Numbered from the stretch's first letter, positions 43,724 to 52,984 are shown. The stretch is 64,000 nt of DNA from UBA6055 sp965214085 (GCA_965214085.1 OZ243937.1:3472001-3536000), one strand, 5' to 3'. Translations and numbers: made by a program. Notes: generated by a model not told the origin, from the letters alone.

Positions 43724-46534
43724 CTAAGACCACAAAGGCAATTGTGGCGTGTCATTCTCTGCGGAATCCCGGTCGATTTCATAAGGCTTGCCCGTTACAG
43801 AGGGCTCGCGGGCTAATTCGCGGCGGATAGTTGCGACGATTTCCGCGTCAATTCCCAGCGCGGAGATCACAGCGTCGTCCAGCGCCTTGCGGGTATCACA
43901 CTCGTATATCTGCGGCAAGGGCAAGAGAATGGAATCGCAGAGGTTGTCATAAGCAGCGGCCAGAAACAGAATCTGTCGCTCATCCAACTCAGCAAAATCC
44001 GGGACGGGAACTTTGTTCAAGTCATCCATAGAAAACTGCGAATATGATAAGTCACGAATCGAACGGTTGCCCAGAATGGCCAGAAAACCAACAGTCGAAT
44101 TCAAGTATACACATATGGCCTTTTCAACCGTCTCAACCCAGAAGTCTGTGTCTTTTGCATAAGGTTCTCTACTAGGTTTGCATGGTACCCAAGCTGAACC
44201 AAGCGCGCGTTGCGGAAGCCGTACACTCACAAGTTTTACCGTGTTTAGGCGTGCTCTCATCGTCAAAAGAAGAGTTCCTCTTTTGGCCCATAAATTCACC
44301 GCTTGATTCTCTTTGCCGCTTTTGGCGACTATGTAGGTATCGTGTCTAGATGCCATTTTCTGCACATATTCTGTCTTATGATCCCAAAGCGCGACCATTG
44401 CGTTGCGATCAGCCGTATCGGATCTCCGAAAGTTTCCTCTGATACCTCGTCCGTCGGGAGAGATATCCGCCAACTGTCCCAACTCTCGCGTCGTGAATAG
44501 TTGTCCTTGCTGCAAACGTATGAAACTTTCGCAGAGGTAGGGCGATAAGAATTGCACTGCGCCCCAGTTTCCAGTAGAAACTCGGTCGGCGGACCATTCT
44601 TGAACAGTTCCCTTTACGTTCTCCAGCCTTCCTTGATTGATGTCATTTGCTACGCCAAGCGCTTCCGCCGGGTTTGCCGGATTCTCATACAGGTTGATAA
44701 ACCGGGTCGCTGGTTTTTCATTATCTTCAGGCCAGCGACGGCAAACCAAGAGCATCTCAGTTATGGTTGTATTCTCGGAAAAGTACAGGCGAGCTGGGTC
44801 ATGCGATGCAATGACAGTTTCAACGTGAAAATGGGTAGCTAGATACTTTCGGATGTCTAGGGAAGAAACGTTGGTTGCGGTAACTAAGGGCAATACAGAA
44901 GCGACGACACTTTTCTGAGACTTTACGATGTGATTTGCCAATACTAAGAACGAATTTCCGTTGCTAGACAGATGGACAGGCTGACCGGAAAACAATACCT
45001 GCTCCCGTCGCTTTAGCGCATTTTCTTCTTCTTTACTGAACTGATCATGCCTTAGGTGATTCGCGGTAAAGGGCGGATTCATTATAACTACGTCGGCCGG
45101 CTCAGTGCTGTTTACTTCCTGTTCGGTCTCCATTTGCTCAACGCCTGTTGGCCAAGGCATCATTAGTGCCGGGCGGGTTTCGTCCAGAAATTCCAGCGAA
45201 CCGAGATATGCCTTGCCATTATCAACACCGAGCAAGGCACGTCCAATCTTCATTTCCTCAAATGTGGTTGTCGGCGAAAGTAGCCCGAGCGTCGTAGCTG
45301 CCAAATGCGTCGCCGTCAGATTGACATCGTAACCGGTCAAGACCCTTTCTATGAGAACACGGGAGACGCGGTCATCTCGCGCGACACCCGACAAATCACG
45401 TATACGCTCGGCGGCGGCCATAAGCAGCGTACCAGTTCCACAAGCGGGGTCGGTAATGCGCAAGCGCCCGACAGCATCACTGTCTGACCAGTCACACAAA
45501 TCGTCACGGATGGCTAGGTTAGCCAGCAAGGTCGCAGCCGCTGTCGTGGTGTAGAACGATCCGTCGTAGTGCGCCGTTTCGAGGACTCGATGAAATATGC
45601 GTCCGAGCAAGTCGTGGCGAAGCCCCGCAATGTTGCGAGCAACCTCTAGAGCTCCTTGAGCTATTCTACGAACTGCCGCCGAGAATGCGGCGTCTTGCGC
45701 ACAACTTCGGAGCGCAATTCGGGCAGTAGCAAAAATCGGCTTGTAATCAACTGCGAGCCACATATCCCATGTGTCATAGAATTTCCCAATTGGGTCACCG
45801 CTCTCGACGCAATCCATTGCCAGTGGCGGGGGCCAATCGCCAGTATAAAGCACTGTGTGAGAGAATCGATTATCCTTTAATGGTGCTATGCCCCTTCGGT
45901 GTTTGTCCAACTGCGCTTGGAACATGACGGCGGTAGCGATTACGAGCATGGCGCGTTTTGCCGCCTGATTAAAGCGGCTGGTTTGCGCATTGCCAAATTC
46001 AATCTTTATCGGCTTGCCCGACGGCAAATCCAAGGCCGCTGCCAGGTCTTGCTTTTGCTGTTCACTTAAACGGTCAACTGCCCTGTCCAAGCTGAACGAC
46101 AAAAGCGCGGCTAGTTCGTCGGGGTCGCCCAGCTGTTGCGGAATCTGTCGAATTACACTGACCAATTGATCCAAATCTCCCTTGGTCCACATGGTCTTGG
46201 CAGCTGCCGGACGATCTTTATGAGTGCGTAGGGTGTAAAGTACCTGACTACGACCCAGTTGCTCGGACGAGCCAATTCCGTCTTCATAACAGAGTGCTAC
46301 GGCACAATCTGCCAAGTCATCGCGCAGGCGACCATCGGCGTCCTTTATTGCCGAAGCTAATTTCGTCTTGGAAGTTCCCTGCTCCGCTTCCAGGGCAATC
46401 TTGACACCGTCATAGGAAATTTCGACGTCCAGGCGTTTGCCACCCCCTTGTCCACTCTCGGCGCGAGCGACTAATCCAAGATTGCGAAGCGCTTCGGCCA
46501 GCCAAGTGTTGAGCGTGCTTTCGTATGTGCTCAT
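43724..46534 (-). CDS. N6-adenine DNA methyltransferase, single-chain R-M-like (copy 1, intact)
   Basis: 936-aa protein. Residues about 1-110 form an alpha/beta domain with RLDVEI...IALEAEQG (Asp36, Glu49, Glu51), which looks like a PD-(D/E)xK nuclease core with an altered last position. The methyltransferase core has motif I DPACGTG (about residue 360) and motif IV NPPF (about residue 484), the gamma-class N6-adenine order. The C-terminal third probably holds the target recognition domain (ALGSAWVPCKP, YLNSTVGFLAILGNRS). It is probably a Type IIG-like combined enzyme. No separate HsdS or HsdR is nearby. The ATG at 46534 follows the iolB stop by five bases; the stop lies 14 bases before the iolD start. 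The frame is continuous, with lower G+C than the flanking iol genes. Confidence 0.82.
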   Translation of the reverse strand: MSTYESTLNTWLAEALRNLGLVARAESGQGGGKRLDVEISYDGVKIALEAEQGTSKTKLASAIKDADGRLRDDLADCAVALCYEDGIGSSEQLGRSQVLYTLRTHKDRPAAAKTMWTKGDLDQLVSVIRQIPQQLGDPDELAALLSFSLDRAVDRLSEQQKQDLAAALDLPSGKPIKIEFGNAQTSRFNQAAKRAMLVIATAVMFQAQLDKHRRGIAPLKDNRFSHTVLYTGDWPPPLAMDCVESGDPIGKFYDTWDMWLAVDYKPIFATARIALRSCAQDAAFSAAVRRIAQGALEVARNIAGLRHDLLGRIFHRVLETAHYDGSFYTTTAAATLLANLAIRDDLCDWSDSDAVGRLRITDPACGTGTLLMAAAERIRDLSGVARDDRVSRVLIERVLTGYDVNLTATHLAATTLGLLSPTTTFEEMKIGRALLGVDNGKAYLGSLEFLDETRPALMMPWPTGVEQMETEQEVNSTEPADVVIMNPPFTANHLRHDQFSKEEENALKRREQVLFSGQPVHLSSNGNSFLVLANHIVKSQKSVVASVLPLVTATNVSSLDIRKYLATHFHVETVIASHDPARLYFSENTTITEMLLVCRRWPEDNEKPATRFINLYENPANPAEALGVANDINQGRLENVKGTVQEWSADRVSTGNWGAVQFLSPYLCESFIRLQQGQLFTTRELGQLADISPDGRGIRGNFRRSDTADRNAMVALWDHKTEYVQKMASRHDTYIVAKSGKENQAVNLWAKRGTLLLTMRARLNTVKLVSVRLPQRALGSAWVPCKPSREPYAKDTDFWVETVEKAICVYLNSTVGFLAILGNRSIRDLSYSQFSMDDLNKVPVPDFAELDERQILFLAAAYDNLCDSILLPLPQIYECDTRKALDDAVISALGIDAEIVATIRRELAREPSVTGKPYEIDRDSAENDTPQLPLWS

Positions 46535-46539
46535 ACGCC

Positions 46540-47421
46540 CTACCCCTCCATCCCGTGATGCACAAGCGGCAGGCGCGGATCCACGAAGGTCCAGGTCCCC
46601 TGCACCCACGAATAGGCCGGGTCGTCGCTGTTCGCCAGCGACTGCGCGCTGCCCGCCAGGAAGTTCAGATAGTAGGTCGTATAGCCGTGCGCGCTGACGA
46701 CGGGATGGTAGCCCTCGGGCACGAGCACGCTGTCGTGGTTCCGCGCCAGCATCAGCCCGTCGATGCTGCGGTCGTCGTTGTAGACGCGCTGGTAGGCATA
46801 GCCGCCGGGATGATCGATTTTGTAGAAGTAGATCTCTTCCAGGTCGGCTTCCAGCAGGTTGCCGGCTTCGTCCTCTTTGTGCACGTCGTGTTTATGCGGC
46901 GGATAGCTGGACCAGTTGCCCGGGGGCGTATAGACCTCGACCGCCACGATGCGGTGGCAGTTGAAGCCGGGCGGCAGGATGCCGTTGATTTGGCGTGAAG
47001 CGTTGCCGCCGCCGCGCAGCTCGATTTCGCTATCGGCGGGCCTGACCAGCTGGGTGGGAAAGTCCTGATCGCTGGGTACCCAGCAGGAGGCGAATTCCAG
47101 CGTGTCACTGGTGGCGCGGATCTCGAATTGCTTTTGGCGCGACATATACAGCGCCCAGGGCATGCCACTGAAGACATCGGGCCGCCGGCCGACGTTTTTG
47201 AACTCGCCGTCTGACGTAACGATGTCGCAGGTCCCGCCCAGGATGACGGTGGCGTTTTCGTGCTCGCGCGTCTCGACGCTGAAGCTCTCGCCGCGGCGCA
47301 GGCGCATGGCGGCCATATTGAGGTAATCCCAGCCGGCTTGCCCGGCGCTGACCTCGGCGAAGATGCCCGATCCGCCGCTGTCTTTCGATTTCACCAGCAT
47401 GGTTTCGGATGTGTATTTCAT
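46540..47421 (-). CDS. iolB: 5-deoxy-glucuronate isomerase (copy 2)
   Basis: 293-aa bicupin isomerase of inositol catabolism. Metal-binding residues appear as YPPHKHDVHKEDEAGNLLEADLEEIYFYK and PEGYHPVVSAHGYTTYYLNFLAG, matching canonical IolB more closely than copy 1. The frame is open to 47604, but the ATG at 47421 with GAGGTG five bases upstream starts MKYTSETML. It is the fourth catabolic gene of the iolG-iolC-dinB-iolB-iolD operon and is followed after five bases by the methyltransferase gene. Confidence 0.92.
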   Translation of the reverse strand: MKYTSETMLVKSKDSGGSGIFAEVSAGQAGWDYLNMAAMRLRRGESFSVETREHENATVILGGTCDIVTSDGEFKNVGRRPDVFSGMPWALYMSRQKQFEIRATSDTLEFASCWVPSDQDFPTQLVRPADSEIELRGGGNASRQINGILPPGFNCHRIVAVEVYTPPGNWSSYPPHKHDVHKEDEAGNLLEADLEEIYFYKIDHPGGYAYQRVYNDDRSIDGLMLARNHDSVLVPEGYHPVVSAHGYTTYYLNFLAGSAQSLANSDDPAYSWVQGTWTFVDPRLPLVHHGMEG

Positions 47422-47443
47422 TCCAGCACCTCTATTCTTTGGC

Positions 47444-47467
47444 GGGCGACTCAATGAGTCGCCCCTA
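47444..47467. repeat. Short GTAGGGGCGA palindrome, family 3
   Basis: GGGCGACTC-aat-GAGTCGCCC followed by CTAC, a perfect 9-bp stem in the 55-base gap between the DinB and iolB genes inside the operon. It may affect mRNA stability or only be a passenger repeat. Confidence 0.65.
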
Positions 47468-47476
47468 CGAAATTCG

Positions 47477-47983
47477 CTAAAGGCTGTCGACGTAGGCCCG
47501 CAGGTCGTCCACATGGTCAGCGTAATGGGCGAAGGTATTACCCACGATGAAGACCAGCAGCGGCATGCCGCGGATATCGCAGACCTCGGCGTCGTTGATT
47601 TCATCGTCTGTGAGCCGGCTGAGCAGGCTCTCCAGCGGCGGGAAGCCCCCTTCGAACGCCGCCAGCACGGTGTTCAGCGGCAGGTCGCGATTGTCGGCGA
47701 AGACGCGGGCGTTGATCTCGTCGGGCGTTTCCGTGCGCGCCAGCATCTCGCCGGTCAAGGCGCGCGATACCCAGTTGGTCATGGAGCTCTCCCACCAGGT
47801 GATGTGGGCGATGATGTCCTTGACGGATCGGTCGGGCTGCGGGCCCGGGCGCCGAGTCATCTGCTCAGCGCTAAGCCCCGCCCAGAGCGCGGCCAGCTCG
47901 GCGCGTTCGGCGCAGACGCGCTCCAGCAGGTCGTCTCCGCTCATATAGGTGATCCAGCCGTCTTCGTTCGTTTCTGTAACCAT
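47477..47983 (-). CDS. DinB/ClbS-DfsB family protein
   Basis: 168-aa four-helix metal-binding protein of the DinB superfamily. Candidate metal ligands are the His in IAHITWWE (about residue 60) and the two His of FAHYADHVDDL (about residue 155). Members include mycothiol/bacillithiol-dependent enzymes and the colibactin self-protection protein ClbS. Why it lies between iolC and iolB is unclear. A detoxification step for a reactive intermediate is a guess. AGGAT lies before the ATG. Confidence 0.8.
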   Translation of the reverse strand: MVTETNEDGWITYMSGDDLLERVCAERAELAALWAGLSAEQMTRRPGPQPDRSVKDIIAHITWWESSMTNWVSRALTGEMLARTETPDEINARVFADNRDLPLNTVLAAFEGGFPPLESLLSRLTDDEINDAEVCDIRGMPLLVFIVGNTFAHYADHVDDLRAYVDSL

Positions 47984-47995
47984 GCGTATCCTCTC

Positions 47996-49012
47996 TTAAT
48001 CCAGTCCGCCGTAAGGCGCGACAAAAGCCTCGACCTCGGCCATAGTCGGCATAAAATTGGCGCAGCCGTGCTCGGTGACGACGATGGCGCCGCAAGCGTT
48101 GCCCAAGCGCGCCGATTTGTACCAGCCCCAGCCATTGACCAGCCCATAGAGGAAGCCGCCGCCGAAGGCATCGCCAGCGCCCAGAATGTTGGTGACTTCT
48201 ACCGGGAAGCCGGGCGCGTCGATCACCTCGCCGCTCTTGAGGTGGACGCGCGCGCCTTGGGGCCCGATCTTCTCGACAACGGCTTCAGGACCCAGCGTCA
48301 GCATGAACTCGATGCCGCCGCGGGTATCGCCGGCGACTTTGGCGTCGGAGATCTGCGAGTGCGTCAGGTTCATCTGCGCGACATCGCTAAGCAGGGCGGC
48401 GTTGATCTCGTCTTCGGTGCCGATGACGACATCAACCAGGGGCAGCGCCCCCCGCGCCACCACGCCAAAAGCGCGCACATCATGCCACTGATCGGGGCGG
48501 AAGTCGACATCAAAGACGACCGTCGCGCCGGCCAGACGCGCCTGCTCGGCCGCGAACAGGGTGGCGCTGCGGCTGGGCTCCAGGCTCAGGTTGGTGCCGG
48601 CGAATTGGAAGACGCGGCAATCGCTGATGGGCGCCGCCAGCACATCGTCAATCGTCAAGTTGATGTCGGCGCAATTGTCGCGGTAATACACCAGCGGGAA
48701 CTTGTACGGCGGCTCGATGCCCAGCACGACGGCTGAAGTGCGATGCTCGGCTTTGCGCGGGATGAAGCGCGTCTCAACACCTTCGCGCTTGAGAAAATGC
48801 AAGATGAAATCACCCACCGGGTCCGCGCCGATGGCGGTCAGCAGCGCGGTCGATAGCCCCAGCCGCGCGCCGCCCACGCTGATGTTGGTGGGCGAGCCGC
48901 CGACGTATGCCGCGAAGCTGTCGATGTCGACAAAAGCCGCGCCGATATCGTTGGCATAGAGGTCGATGGAACTGCGCCCCATGTGCAGGGAATCGTAGAT
49001 TTTAGCTGTCAT
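47996..49012 (-). CDS. iolC: 5-dehydro-2-deoxygluconokinase (copy 2)
   Basis: 338-aa PfkB-family kinase of inositol catabolism. The MGRSSIDLYANDIGAAF opening, GGSPTNISVGGARLGL block and the NILGAGDAFGGGFLYG catalytic motif (about residue 275) match IolC. It phosphorylates the product of IolB. GGGGGTAAA precedes the ATG at 49012. In the operon it follows the second methyltransferase gene by 27 bases and precedes the DinB gene by 12. Confidence 0.92.
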   Translation of the reverse strand: MTAKIYDSLHMGRSSIDLYANDIGAAFVDIDSFAAYVGGSPTNISVGGARLGLSTALLTAIGADPVGDFILHFLKREGVETRFIPRKAEHRTSAVVLGIEPPYKFPLVYYRDNCADINLTIDDVLAAPISDCRVFQFAGTNLSLEPSRSATLFAAEQARLAGATVVFDVDFRPDQWHDVRAFGVVARGALPLVDVVIGTEDEINAALLSDVAQMNLTHSQISDAKVAGDTRGGIEFMLTLGPEAVVEKIGPQGARVHLKSGEVIDAPGFPVEVTNILGAGDAFGGGFLYGLVNGWGWYKSARLGNACGAIVVTEHGCANFMPTMAEVEAFVAPYGGLD

Positions 49013-49039
49013 TTTACCCCCAATATTGCGTCAGAAGGT

Positions 49040-49990
49040 CTAGGGTTCATAAGGCTTTCCCGTTATCGATGGCTCGCGGCTGAGCTCGCGGCGGATGTTG
49101 GCGACGACTTCGGGCTGGATGTCCAGCGCGTCCGTGACCACGCGGTCCAGAGCCTGACGGGTTTCGTCAGCCATGATCTGCGGCAATGGCAGCAGCGTGA
49201 ATTTGCAGAGCGTGTCAAAAGCCGTCGCCAGCGCGGTGACTTGGCTTGCGCTCAACGCGTCGAAGTCGGGCACAGGGATGCGGCGCAGGTCGTCCATTGA
49301 TACTCTAGGATAGGTCGGTTTCTTATTTGTTCGGTTGCCTAAGATTGATAAAATACCCATCGTCGAATTTAAGTAGACACATATAACTTTCTCCAGCAAC
49401 AATTCTCCAAAATTTCGATTGGAGTATGGTTTACATGGTACCCATGAAGAGCCTAAAACTTTGCTTTGAATAATGACACACATACATCTAATTGTTGGCA
49501 AGAAAATACGAAATGATATTAGAACTCTGCCGCGTTTTTCCCATAGAGCGAATGCCCGCCGCTTTTGGTCAGGTTTTGGTAAGATATATGTATCCCATTT
49601 TGTCAACATAGTTTGCGTCACGTCCGTCCTATGATCCCATAAGGCAACCCTAGCACTTGTGTCAGGAACTTCCGATCTCTTAAATGCACCCCTAATTCCT
49701 CGACCGTCTGGGCCAACTTCCGCTATCTGACCTAGTTGCCTTGTCTTGAACAAACGATCTTGATGTAACTTGATGAAGCTTTCGCATAGATACGGTGAAA
49801 GAAACTGAACCCCGCCCCAGTTGCCATTTTCGATACGCCCTTGGGGCCATCGTTGCACTGTACCCTTGATATGTTCGACTTTCTCCTCGACAATATCCCG
49901 TGCCACCCCCAGCGCTTCGGCCGGTGTTGCTGGATTTTCGTACAAGTTGACGATCTTTGTGCGCAGATTCGGGGGGGGGCTGCTCGGCAC
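49040..49990 (-). pseudogene. N6-adenine methyltransferase copy 2, C-terminal half (out of frame by one base)
   Basis: Continues the copy 2 methyltransferase in another frame. The sequence from NLRTKIVNLYENPATPAEALGVARDI to GKPYEP aligns over its whole length with copy 1, including ESFIKLHQDRLF, DGRGIRGAFKRSE and LGSSWVPCKP. The frame meets the upstream half at a run of nine G on the plus strand (49971-49979). Deleting one base would fuse them. The region of about 49300-50100 is visibly richer in A+T than the GC-rich N-terminal half, suggesting exchange of the specificity domain. Confidence 0.8.
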
Positions 49991-51782
49991 GTCGACGTCG
50001 GCAAACTAATAGCATTTCCCCGATATTTGTATTCTCCGAAAAATATATTCGCGTTGGATCGTGCGACGTAACGATAGTTTCCACAAAATACTCACGAGAA
50101 ATAAACTCCCGTATCGCCTGACCAGAAGCATCTGTCGCCAGAGTGAGCGGCAAAATTGAGGCCAACGTTGCGCCTTCATTTTTATTGATATAGTCCGCGA
50201 GAACGAGGAATGCGTTGCTGCCGCCCGACAAATGCACCGGCTGGTCCGCAAATAGCTCCTTCTCACGCGCTTTGAGCTGCTTCTCATCGGCGCGGCTGAA
50301 CTGGTCATGGCGCAGGCTGTCGCGCGTAAAAGGCGGATTCATTATCACCAGGTCGGCGGGCTCGGCTTGGGCGACTTCCGCTTGCGTCTCGATTTGCTCG
50401 ACGCCGGTGGGCCAGGGCAGCAGGCGCGGTTGATTGCGCGGGCTCAAAAATTCGAGTGAGCCGAGAAAGGCGCGGCGGCCTTCGTCCGTCCCGGTCACAC
50501 CTAGCAAAGCGCGGAAAATCTTCATATTCTCGAATGTCGTTGTCGGCGAGAGCAAGCCCAGCGTGGTCGCCGCCAGGTGCGTCGCCGTCAGGTTGACATC
50601 GTAGCCGGTCAAGACCTTTTCGATGAGCAAACGGGAGACTTCGGCTTGATTGCCGGCCGCGCCGGTCAAATCGCGGATGCGCTCGGCGGCCGCCATCAGC
50701 AGCGTGCCGGTGCCGCAGGCCGGGTCGGTGATCCGCAGCCGGGCGATGGCGGCGCTGTCCGACCAATCGAGCGTGTCCGCGCGGATAGCCAGGTTCGCCA
50801 GCAGCGTCGCGGCCGCGGTCGTGGTGTAGAAGGAGCCGTCATAGCGGGCGCTGTCCAGGACTTTGTGGAAGATGCGCCCCAGCAAATCATGCCGCAAGCC
50901 GACGATGTTGCGCGTCACTTGCAAGGAGGCGCGGGCCACAACTTGCACGGCGGCGGCGAATTCGTTCGAGCCGGCCAGCGCGTGCAGGGCGCTGCGAGCC
51001 GTGTCGAAGATCGGCTTGTAATCGACCACCAGCCATAATTTCCAGGCTTGGGAGAATGCGCCGATGGGATCAGCGCTCTCGGCGCACTGGCTGGCGCTGG
51101 CGGGGGACCAGTCGCCCTCGAAATCGCGCGGCTTGATTAGGTGGCGATGTTTGTCCAGTTGGCTGTGGAACATGACGGCGGTGGCGACGACCAGCATGGC
51201 GCGCTTGGCGGCTTGATTGAAGCGGCTGGTCAGCGCAAAGCCGGGCTCGACTTTGCTGGGCTTGCCGGCCGGCAGATCCAGGCAGGCGGCTATATCCTGC
51301 TTTTGGCTTTCACTGAGCCGGGCGACAGCGCGATCCAAACTGAAAGAGAGGCGATTGGCAATTTCGTCGGGGTCGCCAAGCTGGTCGGGGATTTTGCGAA
51401 TGACGCTGACCAGTTGCGCTATGCCGTCAATCTTCCAAGCCGTTTTGTTCGCGGGCGGGCGTTCCTTGTGTGTGCGCAGCGTATGCAGCAGTTGGCATTC
51501 CGCCAGCTCCGCCGCCGTGCGCAGGTCCGGCGGATAACAAATGGCGACCGCGCAATCGACCAAGTCATCATGCAGGCGGCTGTCGGCATCCTTAATCGCG
51601 GAGGCTTGCTTGGCTTTGGAAACGCCCTGTTCCGCTTCCAGGGCGATCTTCAGCCCGTCAATCGCGACTTCGACATCCAGGCGTTTGCCGCCGCCCTGCC
51701 CGCTCTCCGCCCGCGCATCCAGGCCGCGCTCTCTTAAGACGGCAGCCAGCCAGGTATTCAATGTGCTCTCGTAGGTGCTCAT
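49692..51782 (-). CDS. N6-adenine DNA methyltransferase, single-chain R-M-like (copy 2, truncated by frameshift)
   Basis: 696-aa product as read. It begins MSTYESTLNTWLA exactly like copy 1, with the same N-terminal RLDVEV...IALEAEQG domain, motif I DPACGTG (about residue 351) and motif IV NPPFTRDSLRHDQF (about residue 481). After LLVCRRRRAEQPPP it leaves homology and ends about 90 residues later. The switch falls on a C9 run of the coding strand. With C8 the protein would be about 913 aa, like copy 1. The start follows the iolG stop by six bases. The N-terminal half is GC-rich like the host, unlike copy 1. Confidence 0.8.
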   Translation of the reverse strand: MSTYESTLNTWLAAVLRERGLDARAESGQGGGKRLDVEVAIDGLKIALEAEQGVSKAKQASAIKDADSRLHDDLVDCAVAICYPPDLRTAAELAECQLLHTLRTHKERPPANKTAWKIDGIAQLVSVIRKIPDQLGDPDEIANRLSFSLDRAVARLSESQKQDIAACLDLPAGKPSKVEPGFALTSRFNQAAKRAMLVVATAVMFHSQLDKHRHLIKPRDFEGDWSPASASQCAESADPIGAFSQAWKLWLVVDYKPIFDTARSALHALAGSNEFAAAVQVVARASLQVTRNIVGLRHDLLGRIFHKVLDSARYDGSFYTTTAAATLLANLAIRADTLDWSDSAAIARLRITDPACGTGTLLMAAAERIRDLTGAAGNQAEVSRLLIEKVLTGYDVNLTATHLAATTLGLLSPTTTFENMKIFRALLGVTGTDEGRRAFLGSLEFLSPRNQPRLLPWPTGVEQIETQAEVAQAEPADLVIMNPPFTRDSLRHDQFSRADEKQLKAREKELFADQPVHLSGGSNAFLVLADYINKNEGATLASILPLTLATDASGQAIREFISREYFVETIVTSHDPTRIYFSENTNIGEMLLVCRRRRAEQPPPESAHKDRQLVRKSSNTGRSAGGGTGYCRGESRTYQGYSATMAPRAYRKWQLGRGSVSFTVSMRKLHQVTSRSFVQDKATRSDSGSWPRRSRN
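49971..49979 (-). repeat. C9 homopolymer tract at the methyltransferase frame break
   Basis: Nine G on the plus strand (nine C on the coding strand) inside the copy 2 methyltransferase. Upstream frame GAG CAG CCC CCC CCC GAA leads to a premature end; removing one C gives CAG CCC CCC CCG AAT and restores the homologous frame. Copy 1 has no such run at this position. This is the classic layout of a slipped-strand phase-variation switch, although a sequencing or assembly error is possible. Confidence 0.75.
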
Positions 51783-51788
51783 TCGGCG

Positions 51789-52820
51789 CTATGACCCGGC
51801 CAGCGTATGCCCAGCTTCGACTTCATCCAGGCGCACCGGCCGATTCTCGGCGATTGAGCGCATGCCGGCCAGCGCCATCAGCACGGGCACGCGCCCGTCA
51901 TTGCCCACCACCGGCACGGGCGCGCGGCTCTCGATGGCGTCGACGAAAGCCATCATCTCCGCCGCGTAGCTGTCCATATAGCGCTCGACGAAGAAGTAGA
52001 GCGGCAGGTCGCGCCGGACGCTGCCGGCATCGCTGATAGTGACGGCGTTGGGGTGCCAGTTGCCGCTGCTCACTGCGCCGCCACTGCCAAATACTTCGAC
52101 GCGCTGGTCGTAACCGTAGACCGCTTGCCGGCTGTTCTCGATGGTGCCGATTGCGCCATTGGCGAAGCGCAGCATCACCTTGGCCGTGTCGATATCGCCG
52201 GCCGCGCCGATGGCCGGGTCCACTTTCACATCGCCGATAGCGTAGACCTCCTCGACCTCGCCCAGCAGGAAGCGGGCCAGGTCAAAGTCGTGAATCATCA
52301 TATCCATCATCAAGCCGCCGGAGACCTTGATGTAGTCGAGCGGGGGCGGCGCCGGATCGCGGCTGATGATCATCATGGTATGCGGCGCGCCGATTTCGCC
52401 CTGGTCGATGGCGCTTTTGATGCGCGCGTGGTTGGCGTCGAAGCGGCGATTGAAGCCGATCTGCAACTGCACGCCGTTCTCTGCCACAGCCGCCAGCGCC
52501 GCGTCAATCTCCGCCAGATCGAAAGCGATGGGTTTTTCACAGAAGATCTGCTTGCCCGCGCCCGCCGCCTCGGTGATGAAGCGGCAGTGCGTGTCGGTCG
52601 ATGAGCAGATGACAATGGCGTCGAGCTCGCCGCTGTGGATGAGTTCGGCGGGATCGCTGGTGTAATCGGGGATGCCGTAATCGTCGGCGGCCGCTTTGGC
52701 CGAGTCGGCGAAGATGTCGGCGATAGCCAGCACCTTGGCCGCGGCTATCCCTGTCGTCAAGGTATTGGCGTGGACGCGGCCGATGCGCCCGGCGCCGATG
52801 ATGCCTAGTTTCAGCGGCAT
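51789..52820 (-). CDS. iolG: Inositol 2-dehydrogenase
   Basis: 343-aa Gfo/Idh/MocA family enzyme that oxidises myo-inositol to scyllo-inosose with NAD. The Rossmann motif GIIGAGRIGRVHA (about residue 6), the CEKPIAFD motif with catalytic Lys, and GGLMMDMMIHDFDLARFLLGE with the Asp-x3-His pair are all present and IolG-like. GGAAAGGGAAAGCT precedes the ATG at 52820. It is the first gene of the inositol operon. No inosose dehydratase (iolE) is in the window. Confidence 0.9.
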   Translation of the reverse strand: MPLKLGIIGAGRIGRVHANTLTTGIAAAKVLAIADIFADSAKAAADDYGIPDYTSDPAELIHSGELDAIVICSSTDTHCRFITEAAGAGKQIFCEKPIAFDLAEIDAALAAVAENGVQLQIGFNRRFDANHARIKSAIDQGEIGAPHTMMIISRDPAPPPLDYIKVSGGLMMDMMIHDFDLARFLLGEVEEVYAIGDVKVDPAIGAAGDIDTAKVMLRFANGAIGTIENSRQAVYGYDQRVEVFGSGGAVSSGNWHPNAVTISDAGSVRRDLPLYFFVERYMDSYAAEMMAFVDAIESRAPVPVVGNDGRVPVLMALAGMRSIAENRPVRLDEVEAGHTLAGS

Positions 52821-52984
52821 AGCTTTCCCTTTCCGCGCAACATGAATTGCGCATTATAAAAGCCCGCTATCACGAGGCAGGCTCCGCCACAAGTCACAGC
52901 CTGAAAGCGCTGCAAGTTGCCGCATATCTTAGCGCATTCCGCGCGGAATGAGTATTGCGGCGCGGCGGGGAGAGCTGGCATCGC

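Noticed and set aside
49040..51782. Two separate genes instead of one frameshifted methyltransferase
   Set aside because: The halves align consecutively with the uninterrupted copy 1 and meet at a homopolymer; the second half has no ribosome site of its own.
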